Below are positions 25,345 to 32,395 of a DNA stretch of 64,000 nt, piece by piece (the first letter of the stretch is position 1; every line of letters begins with the position of its first letter). The notes beneath the pieces are model-generated. The model saw only the letters and a list, made by a program, of their open reading frames with translations. It did no database searches and was not told where the DNA came from. The stretch is taken from the NCBI RefSeq assembly GCF_009757775.1, contig NZ_RHLK01000002.1, positions 688,113 through 752,112 on the forward strand, written 5' to 3'. Origin of the DNA: Paenibacillus lutrae (GTDB lineage: Bacteria > Bacillota > Bacilli > Paenibacillales > NBRC-103111). Made by a program: the position numbers and the translations under genes.

Positions 25345-26552
25345 TGAATAATCGAGCGTTTCGTGTGGTCGGACAGCCGCTTGAAGACCGCAAAGCCCGT
25401 GTGGCTGAACTGGCCGGGATGGGATTTACATGGGCCGATATCGGGGCCGAAGAGTACTGGATCGATCAGCTCGTCGTTATGAATGGAGAAGTCTACGAAG
25501 ACGTAAAGCAGGCTTCCAGGATGCTCTGGTCCGTCTTCGATAAAGGAGCGCGTTTTGTATTCGGCAGGCGTGATCTGTATGAGATGCTGAGCATTCCCGA
25601 GGTACTCTGGGATGGGCTCGATCAGCTCGAACCGGGGCCGCCCGGCCTTATCAGCCGGTACGCCCGGTTTGACTTCAGCGTGTCCGAGGACGGCAGGGTG
25701 AAGCTGCTTGAATTGAATGCGGATACACCGACCGGGTACGTGGAATCTTCTATCGTGACGCCATGGATGTCCCGTCAATACGGGTACTGCAGTCCGAACG
25801 CCGTCATGGGGGAGTTGGTGCGCCAGGCCTGGTCGGTAGAGCAGCCGGAAGCAGCCGCTTGCATCGATTACGGCAAGCATCTGGAGGATTCCGGAACCAT
25901 CGATGCGCTGGTGAAGCATAGCGGGCGACAGATGCGCTGTGTGGATTGCCTCGATTTGTGGGTAGACGAAGGGATTCTCAAAGATTCGGATAACCGGGCG
26001 ATCTCCGGCATGTTTGCTCTGTACCCCAAAGAATGGATGGGCGTGGATGACGGCGGGGAAGCTCTCGCGTATGCGATTGAAACAGGCCGCCTGAATTTGT
26101 TCAATCCTATTCATGCCATTATTTTGCAGTCCAAAGGGCTGCAGGCTGTGATCTGGGGGCTGCATGAAATGGGTGTGCAGCTGTTCACCCGTGAAGAACA
26201 CGAAGCGATAGAACGCTATATGCTTCCGACCTATAACCAGCCGGTTTTTGAGGGCAGTTACGTGTCCAAATCGATGTTTGGTCGTGAAGGCGGTTCCGTG
26301 CGCATGTATGCCTCTTCCGGGGATATGGATATCCAGGACGAAGAAGGCTTTGATACAAGCACGCTGTTCGAGAATGTGTACCAGGAGCGGGCCGATTTGC
26401 CGAGGGTTCAGCTTGCCCAAGGCGAATACCGGCTGCTCACCGGCATGTTCGTGATTAACGGCGAGCCTTGCGGACTTCTGGGCCGCGCGGGCGGCTTGAT
26501 TACGGGCAATGCGAGTCATTTTGTGGCGATTGGAGTTGACCAAATTGAATAA
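25344..26552 (+). CDS. glutathionylspermidine-synthase-like ATP-grasp ligase (YjfC/YgiC family)
   Basis: The 402-residue protein matches the C-terminal ATP-grasp synthetase domain of glutathionylspermidine synthase. Visible blocks are GFTWADIGAEEYW, RFDFSVSEDGRVKLLELNADTPTG (metal/ATP binding Glu-Asn), LGYK-less central region, the YNQPVFEGSYVSKSMFGREGG lysine segment and GEYRLLTGMFVINGEPCGLLGR near the end. There is no amidase domain, as in E. coli YgiC/YjfC, whose in vivo substrates are not settled. It should form an amide bond using ATP. It overlaps both its upstream neighbour (1 base) and downstream neighbour (8 bases), which argues for a tight functional unit with the membrane proteins. 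Confidence 0.9.
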   Translation: MNNRAFRVVGQPLEDRKARVAELAGMGFTWADIGAEEYWIDQLVVMNGEVYEDVKQASRMLWSVFDKGARFVFGRRDLYEMLSIPEVLWDGLDQLEPGPPGLISRYARFDFSVSEDGRVKLLELNADTPTGYVESSIVTPWMSRQYGYCSPNAVMGELVRQAWSVEQPEAAACIDYGKHLEDSGTIDALVKHSGRQMRCVDCLDLWVDEGILKDSDNRAISGMFALYPKEWMGVDDGGEALAYAIETGRLNLFNPIHAIILQSKGLQAVIWGLHEMGVQLFTREEHEAIERYMLPTYNQPVFEGSYVSKSMFGREGGSVRMYASSGDMDIQDEEGFDTSTLFENVYQERADLPRVQLAQGEYRLLTGMFVINGEPCGLLGRAGGLITGNASHFVAIGVDQIE

Positions 26553-27213
26553 GAATTCTATGACCGGCAGGTCCCAGCAGCGCAAAATGCGCAACCGGAT
26601 CGTCATCGGCATCATTGTAGCCTTTGTGCTGCTTGGTTTGATTGCTTCATGCGCCGGGGATAAAACGAATGTGCTAGATCCGTCCAAGAACTCTTCAAGT
26701 TCAGCGGAATCTTCTGTAGTTCCATGGGACTATAAAATCGAGCAGTCCAAAGTAGGGGATCTGATCGGGGGAGATATGACCCTGCAGCCTAACAATCAGA
26801 TGCTGCCTAACGATAACAACTACGCGACAGGCGATAATGTCTGGGTGCTCAGCTTTATGACGGCCGAGATGAAGACCGCTTCAGACGGGAAGAACGATGT
26901 GACGCTCTCCGCCTGGACGCCTCTCAAGACCTTCAAAACCGAAAAAGAAGCAAAGACCGATATGGATCAGTTAAAGCTTCAAATCGAGACAGAGGTTGAT
27001 CTGATCGGCGTGTACAAGACCCAGTATGAAAGCAAAGAGCGCGATTTCGCAGTCGTGAAGCTCCCTTCGGGACATAACATCAAGCAGCCGATTTCCAAAG
27101 AACGGTATGCGGAATTAAAAGATAAAAAGCGGGTTAAAGTGGTGCTCGAAGAAGTACATGATTTCTCCGATTATGATTTAGCGATGTCGAAGTTCAGGGG
27201 GTGGGCCAATTGA
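26545..27213 (+). CDS. membrane-anchored hypothetical protein of the GspS-like cluster
   Basis: A 222-residue protein with a basic N-terminus and a hydrophobic helix IVIGIIVAFVLLGLIASCAG at about residues 19-38, followed by a Ser-rich linker and a ~150-residue extracytoplasmic domain. The SC at the end of the helix resembles a lipobox (LIASC), so it may be a lipoprotein. TTG at 26545 follows TGGAG at nine bases and lies inside the end of the ATP-grasp gene; the frame is open from 26509 but without a ribosome site. The domain is not one I recognise. Its stop overlaps the DUF350 start. Confidence 0.75.
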   Translation: MNKNSMTGRSQQRKMRNRIVIGIIVAFVLLGLIASCAGDKTNVLDPSKNSSSSAESSVVPWDYKIEQSKVGDLIGGDMTLQPNNQMLPNDNNYATGDNVWVLSFMTAEMKTASDGKNDVTLSAWTPLKTFKTEKEAKTDMDQLKLQIETEVDLIGVYKTQYESKERDFAVVKLPSGHNIKQPISKERYAELKDKKRVKVVLEEVHDFSDYDLAMSKFRGWAN

Positions 27214-27599
27214 TCGGTTTTGATTTATTAATCAGTTTTATCGTAATTCTTGTTCTGCAGTTTGCCGGTATGGTGATATTCAGCTTCATAACGCCGTTCA
27301 ACGATCTGGAAGAGCTCAGCAAAGGAAATAACGCGGTGGGCCTGGCTTTTGGCGGTAAATTTATGGGGACGGCCATTATTCTGGGAGTCGCGGCGTATAC
27401 CAATTCCTCTATCCTGCATATGGCGCTTTGGTTTGGAATCGGCTATCTCTGCCTGCTGCTTACCTATGTCATTTTCGACTGGCTGACGCCGGGCGTCAAG
27501 CTGTCCGAACATCTTAAGAACGGCAATACAGCCGTCGGTATTCTACTGCTTACGGTTTATGTAGGCGTTGCTTTTGCGATGAGCAGTCTGATTATTTAA
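27210..27599 (+). CDS. DUF350 integral membrane protein (YjfL-like)
   Basis: A 129-residue protein with four predicted membrane helices arranged as two similar halves: each half contains a motif like ELSKGNNAVGLAF and HLKNGNTAVGILL, the repeated signature of DUF350. E. coli YjfL belongs here and is encoded with the YjfC ATP-grasp enzyme, as in this cluster. The GTG at 27201 overlaps the AGGGGG ribosome site, so TTG at 27210, overlapping the previous TGA, is the better start. A strong terminator-type hairpin follows. Confidence 0.88.
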   Translation: MIGFDLLISFIVILVLQFAGMVIFSFITPFNDLEELSKGNNAVGLAFGGKFMGTAIILGVAAYTNSSILHMALWFGIGYLCLLLTYVIFDWLTPGVKLSEHLKNGNTAVGILLLTVYVGVAFAMSSLII

Positions 27600-27635
27600 A
27601 AAAAGATGGCTGCATCTGCAGCGGATGATCTTTGC

Positions 27636-27688
27636 AGAAGAACCCCCTGGAAGACGACCCGAATAGGGACGCCGCAGGGGGTTCTTCT
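27636..27688. terminator. bidirectional terminator between convergent operons
   Basis: A perfect 14-bp stem (AGAAGAACCCCCTG with CAGGGGGTTCTTCT) lies between the + strand DUF350 gene and the convergent minus-strand gene. U-rich tracts are modest on both sides, but the stem strength and position suit both. Confidence 0.75.
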
Positions 27689-27757
27689 TGTAGGGACTGA
27701 AGGCAGGGACTTGTTCAGGAAACCGGGTGGAGCCGCTGTAAATCAAACGGCAAGTTC

Positions 27758-28012
27758 CTACAACTCCTCGGTCTGATCATCCCCGGGATAGTCACGTTCG
27801 ATCCCTTCGTGCAGATCTCGGTTTTCATAGCGGAAGCGGTTCGTTGGACGCTGGTCTTCACGCCAAGGAGTGCTTTTGCCCAGTGCTACAGATGCCACCG
27901 GCGATCCGTAAGGTCCTTCGGGAAATTCCTCCGGTATGGTATCGTTTCGCTGGGATTCGACCGTGGACAGATCGGTGCCCCGGTGCTCTTCTTCGATAAA
28001 CCCTTCAGTCAT
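27758..28012 (-). CDS. small acidic protein, DUF3905-like
   Basis: An 84-residue, very polar, acidic protein with central GPYGSPVAS and GKSTPWREDQRPTNRFRYENRDLHEG, which fits my recollection of the DUF3905 family of small Bacillales proteins. No signal or membrane helix is present. On the minus strand AGGAGGG lies seven bases before the ATG, so it is very likely translated. The role is unknown; such proteins are largely restricted to spore-formers. It is followed by the shared terminator at 27636-27688. Confidence 0.75.
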   Translation of the reverse strand: MTEGFIEEEHRGTDLSTVESQRNDTIPEEFPEGPYGSPVASVALGKSTPWREDQRPTNRFRYENRDLHEGIERDYPGDDQTEEL

Positions 28013-28084
28013 GACAGTCCCTCCTGGGAAAAGCGGCGCAGTGCCGCGGTAATTGTTCTTTTCCCAGTTTTCCCGCAGGCTGGT

Positions 28085-28378
28085 TCAAATATCCGTAAAA
28101 TTCACGGTGCCGACGATTTGGTACAAGAATGAACGGAGTTCTTCGGCTTCTTCTTCCCCCAGCTTAAACACATGCTCCAGATAGCCTTCCTCATCGAGAT
28201 CATCGGGGCCGATAACGGCCGATTTGCCGGATTGCAGATCGATAATAAGCTTTTTGCCATAAAAACGGTTCGTGTTCAGGATGGCCAGATCAAAACGGCA
28301 CATGGACGGGCTGATAAAGCAGACAAAGCGGGTCGAGGTGTCCTCGGTATGATCATATAAGAAATCGAAATCAGACAT
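28085..28378 (-). CDS. small cytosolic protein, DUF3055-like
   Basis: A 97-residue protein, MSDFDFLYDHTEDTSTRF..., with an N-terminal acidic stretch, central beta-rich part (RFDLAILNTNRFYGKKLIIDLQSG) and helical end containing EEEAEELRSFLYQIVG. This resembles DUF3055 proteins of Bacillales. The frame is open from 28441, but GGAGTGA upstream and the family-like N-terminus favour the ATG at 28378. It is probably co-transcribed with the 27758-28012 gene. Function unknown. Confidence 0.75.
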   Translation of the reverse strand: MSDFDFLYDHTEDTSTRFVCFISPSMCRFDLAILNTNRFYGKKLIIDLQSGKSAVIGPDDLDEEGYLEHVFKLGEEEAEELRSFLYQIVGTVNFTDI

Positions 28379-28677
28379 GTCCGTCACTCCATTTTCCATT
28401 TGATACTCCCGATTATAGCCGAAGGAAGGGCTGCCGTCCAAGAGAGGAGCCGTACAGATTCAAGTCGGGCCCCGGGGCTGTTGTTAGCAAACGTAAACAA
28501 ATACCCATGAAAGTTTTGCCAATGCATCGGAATACGCGATAAGATGAAGCCAGGAGCAGGGAAGGATGAATCGTGTCCCCAAACTTGCATCTTGAAAGCT
28601 CTATAGCTGTGAAGGATGTCTTGCCGGAGTTGTGATTGGATTTGAAAGTGAAGAAAATGATAGGGGGAGAAGCCGTG

Positions 28678-29841
28678 ATGACTAATAAAGTGGTGCAGAA
28701 TGTACAAGTCGCCCTGCCGACCGGAATACTCTGTTCAGCTGCTGTCTGGATAAAAAATGGTAAAATCGAACGAATTGAGGAAGGGAATTCCTCCGCTCCG
28801 GTTCACATTCAGAATGAAGGTTACGAGCCGATCGACGGCGGGGGCCGGCTGCTTATCCCGGGAATGATCGATGTACATATTCATGGCGCGAGCGGCTTGG
28901 ATATGATGGATGGAACTCAAGAAAGCATTCAAGCCGTATCGCTTGCCTGCGCAGCTACAGGCTGCACCCGATTTCTGGCGACTTCTGTAACTTCCGATAT
29001 GGACGATCTTCTGCGCATGATCCGCAGTGTGAAAGGGGCTGCCGGACAGGAGAGAGGGGCCAGAATTGCAGGCATCCATCTGGAAGGGCCTTATTTGAAT
29101 CCGAAGCGCAAAGGCATGCAGAATGAAAAGCATTTACGTCATCCGGACCTTGAGGAAATGACCCTGATTCTTAACGAAGCCGGATCGCTTGTCAAAATGG
29201 TCACGATAGCTCCAGAGCTGCCAGGGGGAATGGAGCTTATCGCCCTGCTCAAAGAACGGAATATCGTGATCGCGCTCGCGCACTCGGATGCGACTTATGA
29301 GGAGGCCAAACTGGCTTTTGCAGCCGGAGCGAGTCATGTCACTCACTGTTTCAACGGCATGCGGCCGATTCATCATCGCGATCCCGGGCTGGTTGCCGCA
29401 GCTTTTGAAGAAGAGCAGGTGAGTCTCCAGGCGATTGTGGACGGCGTACATCTTCATCCTGCGATCGTCCGGCTTATGCACAGGATCAAAGGACCGGAGG
29501 GTATGGTACTCATTACGGACGCTCTCCAGGCGATGGGGCTTGGGGACGGAACGTATGAATTCGGCGGGCATCAGGTTGCGGTTAAAGATGGCGTGGCCCG
29601 GCTGAAGGACGGGACGCTTGCTTCAAGCACGGTGACTATGAACGAAGCGCTGCGGCTGACAAATGAACTCGGAATTTCACTGGAGGACGCGGTCCGGATG
29701 GCAGCGACGACTCCCGCCGATATTCTGGGGCTATTTGAGGCGGGCAGGATCGAAGCCGGCTGTGAGGCGGATTTAGTGCTTCTTGATGAGCGGTTTCAAG
29801 TGGTCTGGACGATGATTGAAGGTGAAATGATCCACGGGTAA
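28678..29841 (+). CDS. nagA: N-acetylglucosamine-6-phosphate deacetylase
   Basis: NagA removes the acetyl group from GlcNAc-6-phosphate in amino-sugar catabolism and cell-wall recycling. It is an amidohydrolase-superfamily metalloenzyme of 387 residues: metal ligand region DVHIHGASG, HLEGPYLNPKRKGMQ (Glu ligand), HSDATYEEA (His), THCFNGMRPIHHRDPG and the catalytic Asp in LITDAL. AGGGGGA places translation at the ATG at 28678 rather than the upstream ATG. No nagB or regulator gene follows, since the next gene is a phosphatase, so the pathway partners are elsewhere. Confidence 0.95.
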   Translation: MTNKVVQNVQVALPTGILCSAAVWIKNGKIERIEEGNSSAPVHIQNEGYEPIDGGGRLLIPGMIDVHIHGASGLDMMDGTQESIQAVSLACAATGCTRFLATSVTSDMDDLLRMIRSVKGAAGQERGARIAGIHLEGPYLNPKRKGMQNEKHLRHPDLEEMTLILNEAGSLVKMVTIAPELPGGMELIALLKERNIVIALAHSDATYEEAKLAFAAGASHVTHCFNGMRPIHHRDPGLVAAAFEEEQVSLQAIVDGVHLHPAIVRLMHRIKGPEGMVLITDALQAMGLGDGTYEFGGHQVAVKDGVARLKDGTLASSTVTMNEALRLTNELGISLEDAVRMAATTPADILGLFEAGRIEAGCEADLVLLDERFQVVWTMIEGEMIHG

Positions 29842-29971
29842 GCTCAGACGGGATCGGGTCCTGCTGAAATGGCTGGAGAGATGCTGCATCCGTTAACAGA
29901 AGAGCTGCATGATGGCTGGTTGGGATAGAGTTTCCTGCCGGCTTCAATATAGAATGTTTGGGGGAATGCTC

Positions 29972-30820
29972 GTGCAGAGAGGAATTACAGCCGAGACGCT
30001 GCTGCGTCAAGGCCAGGGCGTCTGCAACGAGGACGCCCTTATCACGCTGCCGGAGCGCAGCATGTACGGCGTCGCCGACGGCGTCTCCGGCCTGACGCCG
30101 TTCCGGGACGCGAGCGGCCGCACAGCCGGCTGCATCGCGTCAGGGCTCGTGGCGGCATGCTTCGCTGATGCCGCCGGGGATGACCTCGAGCGCATCACAC
30201 TCGAGGCGAATATGCGGCTGCACGGGGTGATGGAGCGCCACGGAGTAGGCTCCGGAGATACCGGCAGCCTGTGGGGTGCCGTCCACGGCGTAGTGCGCGT
30301 GGACGAAGACCGTATCGCCTGGGTGCAGACAGGCGACTGCATGCTCTACGCCGTCTACACGGACGGCGGGGTGCGCACGCTGACACGGGACTCGGTAGAG
30401 TCCCATGATGCGCGTGCGATCGCGCTCTGGCGCCGGGATTACCCCGGCGACTGGGAGCGCGGACACCGGCCGCCGGAGGTGGACGAGGCGCTGCGGGCTA
30501 ACCGTAGGCGCGCCAACCGCTCCGGCGGCTACAGCGTCGTTAACGGGGACGCTGAGCTGGCGCGGCACCTGGAGAGCGGGACGATGGCCCGCTCCGGCCT
30601 CGCGCACCTGCTGCTCGTTACCGACGGCATATACCCGTGGCGGGAGGAACATAGAGCGGACCTGGCTGAGTGGGTCCGGGGGATTGCCGCCACGGGACTC
30701 GCCTCCGCTGTAGAGGAGCTGGAGGCGTTCGAGCGGCAGGATGCGGCCTGCCGCCAAGTTGCAAGGTTCAAGCAGTCGGACGATAAAGCAGGGGTCTTGT
30801 TAACCTTTGCGCCAGAGTAA
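29972..30820 (+). CDS. PP2C-family Ser/Thr protein phosphatase
   Basis: A compact (282-residue) PP2C-type phosphatase with the metal-binding pattern NEDALI, GVADGVSG, then VQTGDC, LLLVTDGI and a final DDKAGVLL matching the DN/DD motif. It should dephosphorylate Ser/Thr residues. ATG at 29966 is crowded by the GGGGG ribosome site, so GTG at 29972 is likely used. The coding region is strikingly GC-rich, clearly above its neighbours, with third positions mostly G or C, and many codons are rare elsewhere in the window. No partner kinase is adjacent. Confidence 0.8.
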   Translation: MQRGITAETLLRQGQGVCNEDALITLPERSMYGVADGVSGLTPFRDASGRTAGCIASGLVAACFADAAGDDLERITLEANMRLHGVMERHGVGSGDTGSLWGAVHGVVRVDEDRIAWVQTGDCMLYAVYTDGGVRTLTRDSVESHDARAIALWRRDYPGDWERGHRPPEVDEALRANRRRANRSGGYSVVNGDAELARHLESGTMARSGLAHLLLVTDGIYPWREEHRADLAEWVRGIAATGLASAVEELEAFERQDAACRQVARFKQSDDKAGVLLTFAPE

Positions 30821-30923
30821 ACGTCTGGGTGAAGCCGGCAAGGTTTTAATTTATGGCTGCTGCTGTTTTCCATAGGAGAAAGTTCTTATTTCAAGGCGCG
30901 TAACAATAACCCGGATTTGCTGC

Positions 30924-30952
30924 TTGTAACTTTAAGCTAATAATGGTACAAT
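30924..30952 (+). promoter_or_regulatory. extended -10 sigma-A-type promoter
   Basis: TTGTAA (30924-30929), a 17-bp spacer and TACAAT (30947-30952) with TGG in front of the -10 form a good promoter. Transcription would begin near 30959, ahead of the terminator at 30976-31021. Confidence 0.65.
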
Positions 30953-30975
30953 TTGGGTAAGTCCAGTACAGAGGA

Positions 30976-31021
30976 AGCACCTCTCCGCATGCTATTTCAG
31001 CATGGAGGAGAGGTGCTTTTT
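30976..31021 (+). terminator. leader terminator/attenuator before the HRDC gene
   Basis: An 11-bp perfect outer stem (AGCACCTCTCC with GGAGAGGTGCT) encloses a second CATGCT/AGCATG stem and is followed by five T residues. It sits only about 17 bases after the predicted start point of the promoter and before the next ATG. It may be an attenuator, or the end of a very short RNA, besides terminating the phosphatase transcript. Confidence 0.8.
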
Positions 31022-31058
31022 GCGTATCCGGGCCTATTAGATAGAGGAGGTCGCGTGG

Positions 31059-32072
31059 ATGAATGTTATTTATTTAACGACGTTAGAGAAGCCCCTTGGA
31101 GAAGGACGCGTGAGGCAGGCCCAGTTTTTTGCAGGGGAGAAGGTTGGCATTTGGCAGGCCCTGTGGAACGAGATCCAGGCGGATGGCAAACAGGTACAAG
31201 ATATCTGGTATGAGGGAGAAGTATGGAGCGAGCTGCTTGAAGCCATCAGACTGGGGCTCCAGAACAAGCTGGCGGAAGGCTACAAGCCCCTCTTGAAAGG
31301 GATCGGGGAAGAGGCCGCCGTATTATCGGCAAAGGCAGAATCGACCCAAATGCTGCATTTTTACGGAGAATGTAATGCGGATGAAGGGATTTATGAGCAG
31401 CTTCGGAGCTGGAGGCGGGAACAGTCGTTCAAAGAAGGCCGTTCCCCGTTTATTCTCGCTTCGAACCGCATGCTGCAAATGATTGCCGCTTTTTGCCCGA
31501 AATCCGTCGAAGAGCTGCTTCATATTCCCGGTTTCGGTCAGAACCGCGCCACCAAATACGGCGGCGATGTTCTTCGCATTACCAAAGATGTGCAGCGCAG
31601 CACTGATTTCCCCCTCGATTGGGTAGCGGAGCGGACAGACCGGCCGGCGTTTGATGTCTGGTTGAACCGTCAGAAAGAACGCCGTGTCCAGAAGGAGGCG
31701 GCCCGTCAGAGCGGCAAGCGCAAGCTGCTTGAAGCGATGGCGGAGGGCAGCGGGCTGGGGAAGCTTCGTGCAGAGCTTGCATTCAGTTCCCGTGAGCTGG
31801 TGGACTTGCTGGAAGAACTCGAAAGAGAGGGCTATGATGTACTCGCTTCGGTGGAGAAAGAGCTCATGAATGTTCCTGCGGATCAGCTGGCCGAAGCGGA
31901 GAAATTATTTGCCGATCTGGGAGACCGATATTTGAAACCGGTCCTGCAAGGACTCTATGGTGAGAACCTGCCGGATGCACCGACTGCGGATCAGGTTTAT
32001 GAATGGCTGCGTCTGCTGCGTTTTAAAGTCCGGAAGGAGCAGGCTAATGTTCGGCAGGAACAAGCCGGGTGA
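31059..32072 (+). CDS. HRDC domain protein
   Basis: A 337-residue soluble protein. Residues ~115-195 form an HRDC domain (REQSFKEGRSPFILASNRML, PKSVEELLHIPGFGQNRATKYG), the nucleic-acid-binding module found in RecQ and RNase D. The N-terminal 100 residues and the helical C-terminal half, rich in Glu/Lys/Arg and ending in a leucine-rich helical region, have no helicase or nuclease motifs, so this is a stand-alone HRDC protein. GAGGAGG precedes the ATG. Role in DNA or RNA handling is inferred only from the domain. Confidence 0.85.
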   Translation: MNVIYLTTLEKPLGEGRVRQAQFFAGEKVGIWQALWNEIQADGKQVQDIWYEGEVWSELLEAIRLGLQNKLAEGYKPLLKGIGEEAAVLSAKAESTQMLHFYGECNADEGIYEQLRSWRREQSFKEGRSPFILASNRMLQMIAAFCPKSVEELLHIPGFGQNRATKYGGDVLRITKDVQRSTDFPLDWVAERTDRPAFDVWLNRQKERRVQKEAARQSGKRKLLEAMAEGSGLGKLRAELAFSSRELVDLLEELEREGYDVLASVEKELMNVPADQLAEAEKLFADLGDRYLKPVLQGLYGENLPDAPTADQVYEWLRLLRFKVRKEQANVRQEQAG

Positions 32073-32395
32073 CGATTAACGTCTGATACAAAACGTACGT
32101 ACCTCTCAGGATGCAGCACTCCTCACAAGAGGCTATCCATCTGCTTCCCTCTCCATTCCGCCCTAAGAACCCCATTAACCTGAATGGTATCATCCGCTAG
32201 TTCTTTCACAACGACAATCCCTGTCTGCGCGGTCTCTGTTATCTGGCGTCACTTCCGTCATTCTGCCTATTTTTTGTTTCTAGATACCCTCACTGTCCGG
32301 AAGATCAAAAAGAGTAAAGAACGATTGGTATGAATTGTAAATAAGAAGCCCGTTTGCTAAACTGAAGCTATAGATTTTCTAAGAGAGGGCTGTTT
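32073..32395 (+). other. intergenic region without recognised features
   Basis: I see no gene, aptamer or strong terminator in this 323-base stretch. The last 100 bases are AT-rich and should hold the promoter of the PBP gene, but no convincing -35/-10 pair stands out. Confidence 0.5.

Noticed and set aside
25341-26687. 448-residue minus-strand open frame
   Set aside because: Antisense to the ATP-grasp gene and extending over the next gene; no ribosome site and composition typical of an antisense shadow.
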